In this document: one piece after another, positions 1 to 10,832 of the stretch
Numbering within the stretch: position 1 is the first letter of the stretch
How the letters are laid out: every line of letters starts with the position of its first letter
Source of the DNA: Shumkonia mesophila
GTDB taxonomy: Bacteria > Pseudomonadota > Alphaproteobacteria > Rhodospirillales > Shumkoniaceae
Direction of reading: 5' to 3'
DNA: 64,000 bases
Assembly (NCBI RefSeq): GCF_026163695.1
Contig: NZ_JAOTID010000001.1
Location: 248,001 to 312,000, forward strand
Notes under the pieces: model-generated
Told to the model about the DNA's origin: nothing
The model's input: the letters and a program-made list of their open reading frames with translations, nothing else
The model's database searches: none
Translations under genes and position numbers: made by a program

Positions 1-309
1 CATGAGGGCCAGCATGGCGCCGCGCCAGGCCGGTGCCACCGTGCCCGCCGCCGGCGCCACCGTTTGCGAGTCCGCACCGCCTGCCGCCGCCAGCATCCGC
101 CGCTTGATTTCCAGGCGCGTCGCCTCGGCCAGGTCGGAAGCCAGAATGCCGCGCTCGACATCGCGCTCGACCTCGTCCAGCTGGCTGCGGTAGACGGCAA
201 GGTCGTAATCGCCCCGCGCCACCGCCGACGGCCGGGCGCGCAGGAACGCACCCAGCAGGGCGGCAAGGGTGAGCGCGATCAGCCCGCCGGCGGCGATCCA
301 CAGCGTCAT
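1..309 (-). CDS. ccmI: Cytochrome c maturation protein CcmI, N-terminal part (cut by window edge)
   Basis: About 103 N-terminal residues are visible and the reading frame runs off position 1. The start ATG (307-309) overlaps the ccmH stop in an ATGA arrangement. The protein opens with a hydrophobic segment (about residues 3-22), followed by a charged region with a YDLAVYRSQLDEVERD-type motif typical of CcmI. CcmI is an inner-membrane apocytochrome c chaperone that works with CcmF and CcmH in haem ligation. It is the last gene visible of the ccm operon. The C-terminal TPR part of the family lies outside the window, so completeness cannot be judged. Confidence 0.85.
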   Translation of the reverse strand, partial: MTLWIAAGGLIALTLAALLGAFLRARPSAVARGDYDLAVYRSQLDEVERDVERGILASDLAEATRLEIKRRMLAAAGGADSQTVAPAAGTVAPAWRGAMLALM

Positions 310-779
310 GCCCGCCCGTCCCCGTCCAGCAACCGCTCGAGGCGGCGGCTTTCCTCGGCCGACAACGGCACCGGCGCGGCCTCGGACAGGCCGGCGCGAC
401 GCCGGTAGAAGGCGAAGACGGCCAGCAGGCCGCCCGCGAAAATGACCGCCGGGCCGATCCACAGCGCATAGGTCGAGAGCTTGAAGGGCGGCTTCAGCAG
501 CACGAAGTCGCCATAGCGCGACACCACGTAGTCGACGACTTCCTCGTTCGTGCTGCCGGCAGCCAGCCGTTGGCGTACCAGGACCCGAAGGTCGCGGGCC
601 AATTGCGCGTCCGAATCGTCGATCGACTGGTTCTGGCAGACCAGGCAGCGCAGGTCCTTGCTGATGTCGCGCGCCCGCGCCTCCAGCGCCGGGTCGGCCA
701 GCATCTCGCCGGGATCGACGGCGGCGGCCGGCATGGCCCAGGCCAGCAGCAGCAGGACGAGGGCGGCGAGCCTTCTCAT
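306..779 (-). CDS. ccmH: Cytochrome c maturation protein CcmH (CycL)
   Basis: 157 aa. It has a signal peptide (residues 1-20), then the family hallmark LRCLVCQNQ with redox cysteines C45 and C48, and one C-terminal membrane helix (about 107-126). CcmH is a periplasm-facing thiol oxidoreductase that reduces the CXXCH cysteines of apocytochrome c before haem attachment. This is the short alphaproteobacterial form, with the CcmI function in a separate gene. It overlaps ccmG upstream (ATGA) and ccmI downstream (ATGA), so the three are translationally coupled. Confidence 0.95.
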   Translation of the reverse strand: MRRLAALVLLLLAWAMPAAAVDPGEMLADPALEARARDISKDLRCLVCQNQSIDDSDAQLARDLRVLVRQRLAAGSTNEEVVDYVVSRYGDFVLLKPPFKLSTYALWIGPAVIFAGGLLAVFAFYRRRAGLSEAAPVPLSAEESRRLERLLDGDGRA

Positions 780-1312
780 TGCCGGCGCAACTCCTCGATC
801 ATCGGGCCGATGGTCCGCTCCCAGGCTTCCGGCGTCAACGGCCCGATGTGCTTGTAGCGAATGAAGCCGCGCTTATCGACGACGAAGGTCTCGGGCGCCC
901 CGGTGACGCCGAAGGCGATGGCCGCCACGCTGCGCGGATCGTCGCCGATCAGGGTATAGGGATCGCCGAAGCGGGCCAGCCAGGCGGGGCCGGCCTCGGG
1001 GCTTTCTTCCCGCCAGTCGATGCCGTGCAAGGGGACCCTGCCCTCCTCCTTGATGCGCATGAGGAAGGGGTGCTCGATGCGGCAGGCGACGCACCACGAG
1101 CCGAAGATGTTGACCAGCGACACCTGGCCCGGCAGGTCGTCGCGCCGGAACCCCGCCTCGCGGCCCCTGATCGGCGGCAGGTCGAACGGCGGCACCTCCT
1201 GGTCGATCAGCACCGAGGGCAGCACGTGCGGGTCCTTGGTCAGGCCGAGGGCCAGGTAGCCGGCCAGCACGACGAAGGCGAAAAGCGGCAGCAGGAAGAG
1301 AAGGCGTTTCAC
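776..1312 (-). CDS. ccmG: Thiol:disulfide interchange protein CcmG (DsbE)
   Basis: 178 aa from a GTG start. One N-terminal anchor helix (about residues 3-24) is followed by a thioredoxin fold with active site WCVAC (C74, C77) and the EHPFL segment usual in CcmG. It passes reductant to CcmH/apocytochrome c in the periplasm. Start choice: a GGGGA Shine-Dalgarno lies 9 nt before the GTG at 1310-1312. An in-frame TTG at 1316-1318 is only 2-3 nt from the same SD and would add two residues. The middle residue of the CXXC motif is Ala instead of the commoner Pro. Confidence 0.9.
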   Translation of the reverse strand: MKRLLFLLPLFAFVVLAGYLALGLTKDPHVLPSVLIDQEVPPFDLPPIRGREAGFRRDDLPGQVSLVNIFGSWCVACRIEHPFLMRIKEEGRVPLHGIDWREESPEAGPAWLARFGDPYTLIGDDPRSVAAIAFGVTGAPETFVVDKRGFIRYKHIGPLTPEAWERTIGPMIEELRRQ

Positions 1313-1346
1313 CGGCAATCTTCCCCGCGGTAATTAGTAGACATTG

Positions 1347-1376
1347 CCCCTCTCCGCCCCCGGGGGCGGAGAGGGG
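1347..1376. repeat. 30-bp perfect palindrome between ccmF and ccmG
   Basis: The 15-bp half-site CCCCTCTCCGCCCCC is followed by its exact reverse complement with no loop, in the 110-nt ccmF-ccmG gap. As RNA it would form a very stable hairpin with no T-run on either side, so it is not a classical terminator. It may be a dispersed intergenic palindrome or an mRNA-processing or attenuation element within the operon. Confidence 0.8.
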
Positions 1377-1422
1377 GTGATTGAACGCGCGCAATTCCCT
1401 GTCGAGCCATCAAGGCACCCCG

Positions 1423-3411
1423 CTAGGCCTCGGCCGTCGCCGCGTCGGCGGCGAGCGGACGCCGGCCGGGGGCGCCGATGCGATGGCGGCGATCGGACAG
1501 GCTGGCGACGCCGCCCGCCACCATCAGCAGGATGCCGGCCCAGATCCATGGCACCAGGGGATTGAAATAGAGCCGCGTCACGAAGCCACCCTCCTTGCCG
1601 TCGGCGTCGCCGATGACGGCGTAGAGGTCGCCCAGGAAGGTGGAGTGGATGGCCGCCTCGGTGGTCGGCCGCTGCTGAACCGGGTAGAGCCGCTTCTCGG
1701 GTTCGAGCACGACGAAGGGCTTGCCGTCGCTGGTCACTGTGAAACGGCCGCGGACGGCCGAGTAATTGGGCCCCTGCACGTCGCGCGCCCCTTCGAAGCG
1801 ATACGCATAGCCGGCCACCTCGACGGTGTCGCCGGGCCGCATGGTCTGGATCTTCTCGATCTTCCAGGCGCTCGACGCCGTCACCCCGGCGACCAGCACG
1901 GCCAGGCCCAGGTGCGCCAGCGTCATGCCCCAGGCGGCACGCGGCAGGCCGAGAAGCCGGCGCAGGCTCGCCACCGGCGCCATCCTTAGCAGGTGGATGC
2001 GCCCGGCGATCTCGACCAGGACGCCGACGGCCAACCAGGCCGCCAAGCCCAATCCCAGCACCGCCAGTACCGAGCCGCGGTCGACGACGAACCAGATCCC
2101 CAAAACCACCGCCGCAGCCAGCCCGAAGGCCAGCTTGAGGCGCCCCAGCGCGCCGGCCAGGTCGCCGCGCTTCCACGGCAACAGCGGGCCCACCGCCAGG
2201 GCGGCGATGAGCGGCACCATCAGGGGCACGAACACGGAATCGAAGAAAGGCGGACCGACCGACACCTTGGCGCCGCCAACCGCGTCGATGAACAGCGGAT
2301 AGAGGGTGCCCAACAGGACCACCGCCGCCGCCGTCGCCAGCAGCAGATTGTTGAGCAGGAGCGCGCCTTCCCGCGACACCGGGCGGAACAGGCCGCCAGG
2401 CATCAGCGCCGGGCCCCGCCAGGCGAACAGCGCGAACGAGCCGCCGATGGCGACCAGCAGCAGGACCAGGATAAAGACGCCGCGCGCCGGATCGACGGCA
2501 AAGGCGTGCACCGAGGTCAGCACGCCCGAGCGCACCAGGAAGGTGCCGAGCAGGCTCAGCGAAAAGGCGACGATGGCAAGGAAGATGGTCCAGCCCTTCA
2601 GCGTGTCGCGCTTCTCGACAACCACCGCCGAATGCAGAAGGGCGGTGCCGGCCAGCCATGGCATGAACGAGGCATTCTCGACCGGGTCCCAGTACCACCA
2701 GCCGCCCCAGCCCAGTTCGTAATAGGCCCACCACGAGCCCAGCCCGATGCCGGCGGTCAGGAACGTCCAGGCGGCCAGCGTCCACGGCCGCACCCAGCGC
2801 GCCCAGGCGGCGTCGACCCGGCCTTCCAGCAGGGCGGCGATGGCGAACGAGAAGGCCACCGAGAAACCGACGTAGCCGAGATAGAGGAACGGCGGATGGA
2901 AGGCGAGGCCGGGGTCCTGCAGCAGCGGGTTGAGGTCGCGCCCGTCGGCCGGCGGCGCCACCACCCGCTCGAACGGGTTGGAGGTGAAGACGATGAACAG
3001 CAGGAAGCCGCAGGCGATCAAGGCTTGCACCGAAAGAGCCCGGGCGGCGAGCCCCGGCGGCAGATGGCGCCCGAAGACGGCGACCGCCGAGCCGAAGGCG
3101 GCGAGGATGAGGACCCACAGCAGCATCGAGCCCTCGTGGTTCCCCCACACGCCGGAAATCTTGTAGATCAGCGGCTTGGTCGAATGGGAGTTGTTGACGA
3201 CGTTGAGCACCGAGAAGTCCGACGTCACGTAGGCGTGCATCAGGGCTCCGAAGGCCAGCGCCACCAGCACCGCCTGGGTCAGCGCGGCGGGGCGCGCCAC
3301 GGCCATCCAAAGGACGTCCCCCCGATGGGCCCCGATCAGCGGCACGGTGCCCTGCACGAAGGCGACCACCAGGGCCAGGACGAGGGCGAAGTGGCCGATC
3401 TCGACGATCAT
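1423..3411 (-). CDS. ccmF: Haem lyase subunit CcmF
   Basis: 662 aa from the ATG at 3409-3411, which overlaps the ccmE stop (ATGA). A longer upstream frame exists but its extra N-terminus is shadow coding of ccmE. The protein has many membrane helices and the WWD signature WGGWWYWDPVENASFMPWL (about residue 230), which handles haem, plus conserved histidines in the LHSA and PPFLYLGYVG regions. With CcmH and CcmI it accepts haem from holo-CcmE and catalyses thioether bond formation on c-type cytochromes. Length and motifs are full and normal. Confidence 0.97.
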   Translation of the reverse strand: MIVEIGHFALVLALVVAFVQGTVPLIGAHRGDVLWMAVARPAALTQAVLVALAFGALMHAYVTSDFSVLNVVNNSHSTKPLIYKISGVWGNHEGSMLLWVLILAAFGSAVAVFGRHLPPGLAARALSVQALIACGFLLFIVFTSNPFERVVAPPADGRDLNPLLQDPGLAFHPPFLYLGYVGFSVAFSFAIAALLEGRVDAAWARWVRPWTLAAWTFLTAGIGLGSWWAYYELGWGGWWYWDPVENASFMPWLAGTALLHSAVVVEKRDTLKGWTIFLAIVAFSLSLLGTFLVRSGVLTSVHAFAVDPARGVFILVLLLVAIGGSFALFAWRGPALMPGGLFRPVSREGALLLNNLLLATAAAVVLLGTLYPLFIDAVGGAKVSVGPPFFDSVFVPLMVPLIAALAVGPLLPWKRGDLAGALGRLKLAFGLAAAVVLGIWFVVDRGSVLAVLGLGLAAWLAVGVLVEIAGRIHLLRMAPVASLRRLLGLPRAAWGMTLAHLGLAVLVAGVTASSAWKIEKIQTMRPGDTVEVAGYAYRFEGARDVQGPNYSAVRGRFTVTSDGKPFVVLEPEKRLYPVQQRPTTEAAIHSTFLGDLYAVIGDADGKEGGFVTRLYFNPLVPWIWAGILLMVAGGVASLSDRRHRIGAPGRRPLAADAATAEA

Positions 3412-3890
3412 TTCGCCGCTTCCCCGGGGATCTGGCCGGCGCCCTGCATGGCGTCCTTCATGTGCTCCCACTGGCCGGACTTCTTCAGCGCGTCGGCCAC
3501 CTCGGGCGGCATGTAGTTCTCGTCGTGCTTGGCCAGCACCTCGTCGGCCTTGAGCACGCCGTCCTGAAAGCGCCCCTGTGCGACCACGCCCTGCCCCTCG
3601 CGGAAGAGGTCGGGCAGGATGCCGGTGTAGGTGACGGCGATGGTCTCCGCGAGGTCGGTGATCCGAAAGGTGACCGTACCGCCGCCGGTGGTCTTTTCCA
3701 GGCTGCCCTCCTCGACCAGGCCGCCGACCCGGATGCGCTGCTCGGCCGGCAACGCCTTGGCGTGGATTTCGGTGGGGCTGTAGAAAAAGACGATGGAATC
3801 GCGGAAGGCCGCCAGCACCAGGGCGGCGGCGACGCCCAGCAGGCCCATGCCGATGAGCACGAAGGTAAGGCGCCGGCGCTTAGGCTTCAT
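3408..3890 (-). CDS. ccmE: Periplasmic haem chaperone CcmE
   Basis: 160 aa. An N-terminal Arg/Lys-rich stretch and anchor helix (about residues 8-29) precede an OB-fold domain. The covalent haem-binding site is the HDENY motif, with H122 and Y126. CcmE receives haem from CcmC, stabilised by CcmD, and delivers it to CcmF. The start overlaps ccmD by 11 nt and the stop overlaps ccmF by 4 nt. Confidence 0.97.
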   Translation of the reverse strand: MKPKRRRLTFVLIGMGLLGVAAALVLAAFRDSIVFFYSPTEIHAKALPAEQRIRVGGLVEEGSLEKTTGGGTVTFRITDLAETIAVTYTGILPDLFREGQGVVAQGRFQDGVLKADEVLAKHDENYMPPEVADALKKSGQWEHMKDAMQGAGQIPGEAAK

Positions 3891-4080
3891 CGGCCGTATC
3901 CGCCGGGTCGAAGCGGCCGGGCGCGGCCGATTGCAGCGCCGCCAGTTCGGCCTCGGCCCCCTTGAGCGCGCGCCAACTGACGATCAGCAACCCGACCAGC
4001 ACGACCGCGGTGAGCCCGAAGCTCGGCCACACGAAGCGGGCGTAGCCACCCATGTCGAGGAATTGGGCGAAGCTTTCCAT
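3880..4080 (-). CDS. ccmD: Haem exporter accessory protein CcmD
   Basis: 66 aa with one membrane helix (about residues 18-38), preceded by the GGYARFVWPSFG segment typical of CcmD and followed by a charged cytoplasmic tail. It stabilises the CcmC-haem-CcmE complex and helps release holo-CcmE. It lies 6 nt downstream of ccmC and overlaps ccmE by 11 nt. Confidence 0.95.
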   Translation of the reverse strand: MESFAQFLDMGGYARFVWPSFGLTAVVLVGLLIVSWRALKGAEAELAALQSAAPGRFDPADTADEA

Positions 4081-4086
4081 GGCCCT

Positions 4087-4854
4087 CTATCCTTCCGCCC
4101 CCAGCGGCGCGGCGCCCGACGGCTGGGCGGGGGCGCCGGAGCGCACCTGGCGCAGGCGCAGGGCGCGCACCTTGGCGGCGACGATCTCGGTGCGCAGGCG
4201 CAGCATCAGCACCCACAGGAAATAGACGGTGAAGCCCGCCCCCATCAGCAGCAGCGGCGCCAGCATGCTGGGGTCGATCGCGGGTCCGTCCGCCTTGAAC
4301 ACGCTGGCCGGCTGATGGAGCGTGTTCCACCAATCGACCGAGAACTTGATGATCGGTACGTTGACGAAGCCGACCAGGGCCAGGATGGCCGCCGCCTTGA
4401 GCCCCCGCGTCGGGTCGTCGAAGGCGTTGATCAGCGCGATGTAGCCGAGATAGAGAAAGAAGAGGACCAATACCGAGGTGAGGCGGGCGTCCCACACCCA
4501 CCAGGCGCCCCACATCGGCTTGCCCCACAAGGACCCGGTGACCAGGGCCAGCAGGGTGAAGCAGGCGCCGACCGGCGCCGTCGCCTTGGCCGCCAGATCG
4601 GCCAGCGGGTGCTTCCAGATCAGGCCGACGGCGCTGGCCGCCGCCATGACGGTATAGCAGAACATGGCCATCCACGCCGACGGCACGTGAACGTACATGA
4701 TGCGCACGCTTTCGCCCTGCTGATAGTCGGCCGGCGAGCCCAGCAGCGCCAGGTAGAGGCCGGCCGCGATCAATGCCACGGCGGTGCCGGCCGTCCACGG
4801 CAGCAGGGCCGCGCTCAAGCGCATGAAGCGGGTCGGGTTGGCGAAGCGATGCAT
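4087..4854 (-). CDS. ccmC: Haem-handling membrane protein CcmC
   Basis: 255 aa. It has about six membrane helices, the tryptophan-rich haem-handling motif WGAWWVWDARLT (about residues 115-126), and a conserved His in YVHVPSAW (H56). CcmC presents haem to CcmE in the periplasm. An 80-nt gap separates it from ccmB, with no gene in it. The N-terminal residues match alphaproteobacterial CcmC, supporting the ATG at 4852-4854. Confidence 0.96.
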   Translation of the reverse strand: MHRFANPTRFMRLSAALLPWTAGTAVALIAAGLYLALLGSPADYQQGESVRIMYVHVPSAWMAMFCYTVMAAASAVGLIWKHPLADLAAKATAPVGACFTLLALVTGSLWGKPMWGAWWVWDARLTSVLVLFFLYLGYIALINAFDDPTRGLKAAAILALVGFVNVPIIKFSVDWWNTLHQPASVFKADGPAIDPSMLAPLLLMGAGFTVYFLWVLMLRLRTEIVAAKVRALRLRQVRSGAPAQPSGAAPLGAEG

Positions 4855-4934
4855 CGTGTTTCCTGTCCGGCGCCCCTCTATTTATCTCTCGACCCCGTCA
4901 TTTTCCATAGCGGGCCTGTATTTTCGTCCCCGCC

Positions 4935-5603
4935 TCAGCCCAACGCCTGGCGAAGCGCCGCCCCGCTGGCCCACGGACAGAGCGCCAGTGCGGCCAGCAG
5001 CATGCCGCCCAGGATCAGCAGCGGCGAGCGGAAGGCGAAACCGGCGATCGCCCCGTCCACCGCGGCTACCCCGAACACCAGCACCGGGATGAAGAGCGGC
5101 AGCACCAGCAGCGACAGCAGCACACCGCCGCGCCGCGAGCCCAGCACCAAGCCCGCCCCGACGGCGCCGATCAGGCTCAGCGTCGGGGTACCGATCAGTA
5201 GCGCCGCCACCAAAACGGCGAAGCCCGCCCCGTTCATGTTGAGCAGCACGGCCAGCAGCGGCGCCGCCACGATCAGCGGCAGCCCGGTGGTCAGCCAGTG
5301 GGCCGCCACCTTGGCCAGCACCACCAGTTCCAGCGGCAACGGCGCCAGCAACAGCAGTTCCAGCGAGCCGTCCTCGTAGTCGGTCTGGAACAGCCGTTCG
5401 AGCGACAGCATCGAGGCCAAGAGCGCCGCCACCCAGATGACGCCGGCGGCGATGCGGGCCAGGATGTTGGGTTCGGGGCCGACACCGAAGGGAAACAGCA
5501 CCACGGCGATGATGAAGAAGACCACCGCCAGCAGGCTGTCGAAGCCGTGGCGCTGGGCCAGGTGGAGATCGCGGCCGAGAAGGCTCAAGAAGCGGGCCAT
5601 CAT
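4935..5603 (-). CDS. ccmB: Haem exporter ABC permease CcmB
   Basis: 222 aa and six predicted membrane helices. The segment LFQTDYEDGSLELLLLAPLP is diagnostic of CcmB. It pairs with the ATPase CcmA. Two adjacent ATG codons (5603 and 5600) overlap the ccmA stop codon at 5600-5602, so translation is coupled. The much longer upstream open frame is a ccmA shadow. C-terminal helices are intact. Confidence 0.95.
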   Translation of the reverse strand: MMARFLSLLGRDLHLAQRHGFDSLLAVVFFIIAVVLFPFGVGPEPNILARIAAGVIWVAALLASMLSLERLFQTDYEDGSLELLLLAPLPLELVVLAKVAAHWLTTGLPLIVAAPLLAVLLNMNGAGFAVLVAALLIGTPTLSLIGAVGAGLVLGSRRGGVLLSLLVLPLFIPVLVFGVAAVDGAIAGFAFRSPLLILGGMLLAALALCPWASGAALRQALG

Positions 5604-6235
5604 GCTGCCGCCTCCGTCTCGAAGGCGCCGAGGTCGAGGGTTTGGGCGCCACCCAGGGCCAGCGGCGCATGAGTCGCCGCCACCACCATGCCGCCCGCCT
5701 GGCGGTGACGCGCCATTGCCGCCTCGAGTGCGGCGATGGCGGCGCGATCGAGCGCCGTGGTCGGCTCGTCCAGCAGCCACAGCGGCGCTGGGGCCGCCAG
5801 GATGCGGGCCAGGTTGACACGGCGGCGCTGGCCGGCCGACAGGAACCGCCCCGGCACCCCCGCCAAGTGCGCGATCCCGAAGGCGGCGAGCGCGTCGTGC
5901 GCCGCCGCCCGTCCGCCGCCCGGCCTCAAGGTGGCCCAGAAAGCCACGTTTTCGAGCACGCTCAGCACCGGCTTGACGGCATCCAGATGGCCGACGTAGT
6001 GCAGCCGCCCGCCATGCGCCTCGCGGTCCGCCGCCACCGCCTCGCCGTTCCAGGCGAGCGTGCCGGCCGCCGGGGACAGCAAGCCGGCCATCAGGCGCAG
6101 CAGGCTGGACTTGCCGCTGCCGTTGGGGCCGGCGAGCACGAGGGCGCCGCCCGATTCGAGCGTGAAGCCGAGCCCGGAAAAGACCAGCCGCTCGCCGCGG
6201 ATGCAGGTGAGATCGTGCCCGATGAAACGATCCAT
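5600..6235 (-). CDS. ccmA: Haem exporter ATP-binding protein CcmA
   Basis: 211 aa ABC ATPase. Walker A is GPNGSGKS (residues 36-43), the signature is LSAGQ (132-136), and Walker B is LWLLDEP (152-158). With CcmB and CcmC it drives release of holo-CcmE from CcmC/D. It is the first gene of the ccm operon visible here. The operon promoter should lie in the gap after 6235, but no clear -35/-10 pair was identified. Confidence 0.95.
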   Translation of the reverse strand: MDRFIGHDLTCIRGERLVFSGLGFTLESGGALVLAGPNGSGKSSLLRLMAGLLSPAAGTLAWNGEAVAADREAHGGRLHYVGHLDAVKPVLSVLENVAFWATLRPGGGRAAAHDALAAFGIAHLAGVPGRFLSAGQRRRVNLARILAAPAPLWLLDEPTTALDRAAIAALEAAMARHRQAGGMVVAATHAPLALGGAQTLDLGAFETEAAA

Positions 6236-6666
6236 GCTTGCCGACGCCCCTGCCGCCCTTGCGAATCCGCCTGCGACCGTATCGCAACGATCCCCAAAAA
6301 AGAAGAGCCGGAAGAAGCGGCGGACCCGGCCATAAAGAAACGGCCGGATGGTCCATATGGATCACCCGGCCGCGGAGCCCGGCAACAGTGCCGGTCAGGG
6401 GACCAGAGGCGTTGGGGGGGGATGGTGCCTCTGGCTATAAACGAGGGGGTTTGTTTATGGGTTTGATTTAAGCCCCCAATTGTGGCGATTTTATGCCCAA
6501 AATCGCTTTTATCGCGTCGCAGTCTCGTTTTTCGGCTGGCAAAGTGGCCGGCTGCGTTTATCTAATGGAAGCTCGATTCGCGGTCGGGTTCCGCAAGGGA
6601 TAGCCAGAACCTCAGGGGGAGGAGGCGGCCCGCGACGGGTTTGTTTGCCAGGTGAGGAGGATAGCC
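6236..6666. other. 430-nt divergent intergenic region, ccmA to acnA
   Basis: No convincing gene. It must hold the promoters for the ccm operon (leftward) and acnA (rightward). It contains a GC-rich inverted repeat (arms CCGGCC at 6326-6331 and GGCCGG at 6342-6347) and an AT-rich inverted repeat (listed separately), and is more AT-rich between about 6430 and 6570 than the flanking genes. The long untranslated stretch before acnA could be regulatory leader. Confidence 0.6.
6485..6506 (+). promoter_or_regulatory. AT-rich inverted repeat upstream of acnA
   Basis: Perfect 8-bp arms GCGATTTT (6485-6492) and AAAATCGC (6499-6506) around ATGCCC, followed by TTTTAT. It sits 160 nt before the acnA start. 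It could be a repressor operator or a weak intrinsic terminator/attenuator in an acnA leader. The sequence alone does not decide. Confidence 0.4.
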
Positions 6667-9363
<2,697 letters not shown>

Positions 9364-9370
9364 GGTCGGA

Positions 9371-9397
9371 AGCCGCGCCGCTTCACGCGGCGCGGCT
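9371..9397 (+). terminator. Hairpin downstream of acnA
   Basis: Perfect 11-bp stem (9371-9381 with 9387-9397) and loop TTCAC, 7 nt after the acnA stop. A short T-rich stretch ends at 9412 and is not directly attached, so it is a terminator-like structure of moderate quality. Confidence 0.55.
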
Positions 9398-9432
9398 GGC
9401 CCGCTTGCTTTTGCCGTGGGCCTCGCCTATCT

Positions 9433-9459
9433 TCCATATGTCAATCTTTGACATATGGA
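9433..9459. promoter_or_regulatory. Palindromic operator at the parDE start
   Basis: Perfect 11-bp inverted repeat, TCCATATGTCA (9433-9443) and TGACATATGGA (9449-9459), with a 5-nt centre. It lies immediately before the antitoxin start and partly overlaps its Shine-Dalgarno. Type II antitoxins of the ribbon-helix-helix class usually autorepress from such sites, so this is the probable ParD operator. Confidence 0.7.
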
Positions 9460-9466
9460 GGCCGCG

Positions 9467-9715
9467 GTGGCAACCAACGTACATCTCACACCCGACCTGG
9501 AACGCTTCGCCCGTCAATGCGTCGAGGGCGGGCGCTACAACAACATGAGCGAAGTCGTCCGCTCGGGCCTGCGGCTGTTGCAGGAGGCGGAGGATCGTCG
9601 CCTGCGATTCCAGGCGATGCTGCATGCCACCGAGGCGGAGGCCGACCGCGAGGGCACCTTCCCCCTCGACGAGGTCGTGGCGGAGATCGACGGCATTATC
9701 GACGCCAGCCGGTAA
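9467..9715 (+). CDS. parD: ParD-like type II antitoxin
   Basis: 82 aa from the GTG at 9467, which has GGAGG 5 nt upstream. An in-frame ATG at 9455 lies inside the operator palindrome and lacks an SD. The N-terminal part (TNVHLTPDLERFARQCVEGGRY, written here only as a pattern: short strand then NMSEVVRSGLRLL helix) fits a ribbon-helix-helix domain. The acidic C-terminus (DEVVAEIDGIID) would wrap the toxin. It is 3 nt upstream of the toxin gene and cotranscribed with it. Confidence 0.85.
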   Translation: MATNVHLTPDLERFARQCVEGGRYNNMSEVVRSGLRLLQEAEDRRLRFQAMLHATEAEADREGTFPLDEVVAEIDGIIDASR

Positions 9716-9718
9716 GCG

Positions 9719-10024
9719 ATGACAAAAGCGGTCTTGTCGCCCCAGGCCCGGCGCGACCTGCTTGACGCCATTCGCTGGATCGCAAAAGACAATCCTGCTG
9801 CGGCGCGAGCCTTGCGCGACGGCGTGGCAACGGCGGCGACGCGCATCGGCAAGCATGGCCATATAGGCTCGCTCCGCCCCGAGTTGGCCGATGAGCCCTA
9901 CCGGTTCGTCACCTTGACCGGCTTTAATTATGTCATCGTTTACAATGCCGAACGTCGGCCGCCGCTGATCGTGCGAATTCTGCACGGCGCCCGCGATCTG
10001 CCGGAGGTGTTGAGGGAGTCCTGA
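9719..10024 (+). CDS. parE: ParE/RelE-family toxin
   Basis: 101 aa. The fold pattern matches ParE: N-terminal helices (LSPQARRDLLDAIRWIA), a central GSLRPEL segment and C-terminal strands (YVIVYN, IVRILHGARD). ParE toxins poison gyrase while RelE-type relatives cleave mRNA, and the activity here cannot be settled from sequence. The ATG is 3 nt after the antitoxin stop, and the order antitoxin-toxin is canonical. Confidence 0.85.
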   Translation: MTKAVLSPQARRDLLDAIRWIAKDNPAAARALRDGVATAATRIGKHGHIGSLRPELADEPYRFVTLTGFNYVIVYNAERRPPLIVRILHGARDLPEVLRES

Positions 10025-10102
10025 CCGACTGGATCGGACCGCGCGCCCGCCTCACCGCCATGTGATTGGCGCGCGAGCGGGCGCCGGGCTTATGTGGAGG
10101 AC

Positions 10103-10828
10103 ATGCGCAAAATCCTCAAAACCCTCGTTTCCGCCTGTGCCGTAATGGCCGTTGTCCAGCCGGCCGCGCGCGCCGATCAACTCATCGTGGTCGAGTTGTT
10201 CACCTCGCAGGGCTGTTCGTCGTGCCCGCCGGCCGATGCGCTGCTGACCGAGCTTTCCCAGCGGGACGACGTGCTGGCGCTGTCGTTGCACGTCAACTAT
10301 TGGGACTACATCGGCTGGAAGGATCCCTTCGCCAGCGTCGCCGCCACCGAGCGCCAGCGCGGCTACACCCGTCCCTTCGGTCTCGGCTACGTCTACACCC
10401 CGCAGATGGTGATCCAGGGGCGCCGCCAGATGACCGGATCGGACCGCCGGGGGGTGCTGGAAGCCATCGACCGCGAAGCCGCCGTGGCGCGCATGACGGT
10501 GAAGATCGAAGGCGACGCCGGTACCGCCACGGCGGTATTGCCGGCCCGCGACGGCGCCGAAGCATCGACGCTGTGGGCCGTCGCCTTCGACTCCGCGCAC
10601 ACCACCCGCGTCGAGCGCGGCGAGAACGGCGGCCGGACGCTTGCCTATTCCAACGTGGTGCGCGACATCCGCAAGATCGGCGCCTGGCGCGGCGAGGCCA
10701 CCCGGGTGCCGCTGCCGATGGGCGAATTGGCCCCCGGCCACGACGCCGTCGCCCTCCTGGTGCAGGCCGATACCAGCGGCGCCATCCTCGGCGCCGCCGT
10801 GCTCGACTTGGCCCGCCGCAGGCCGTAG
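10103..10828 (+). CDS. DUF1223 secreted thioredoxin-like protein
   Basis: 241 aa. A signal peptide (residues 1-24, cleaved near ARA) is followed by a thioredoxin-like domain with GCSSCPPAD (C38, C41), the signature of DUF1223. The function of the family is unknown, but the CXXC suggests periplasmic redox activity. An in-frame GTG at 10094 would add three residues, and the GGAGG at 10096-10100 is very close to the ATG, so the start is not certain. It ends 4 nt from the htpG stop (convergent). Confidence 0.85.
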   Translation: MRKILKTLVSACAVMAVVQPAARADQLIVVELFTSQGCSSCPPADALLTELSQRDDVLALSLHVNYWDYIGWKDPFASVAATERQRGYTRPFGLGYVYTPQMVIQGRRQMTGSDRRGVLEAIDREAAVARMTVKIEGDAGTATAVLPARDGAEASTLWAVAFDSAHTTRVERGENGGRTLAYSNVVRDIRKIGAWRGEATRVPLPMGELAPGHDAVALLVQADTSGAILGAAVLDLARRRP

Positions 10829-10832
10829 CGCT

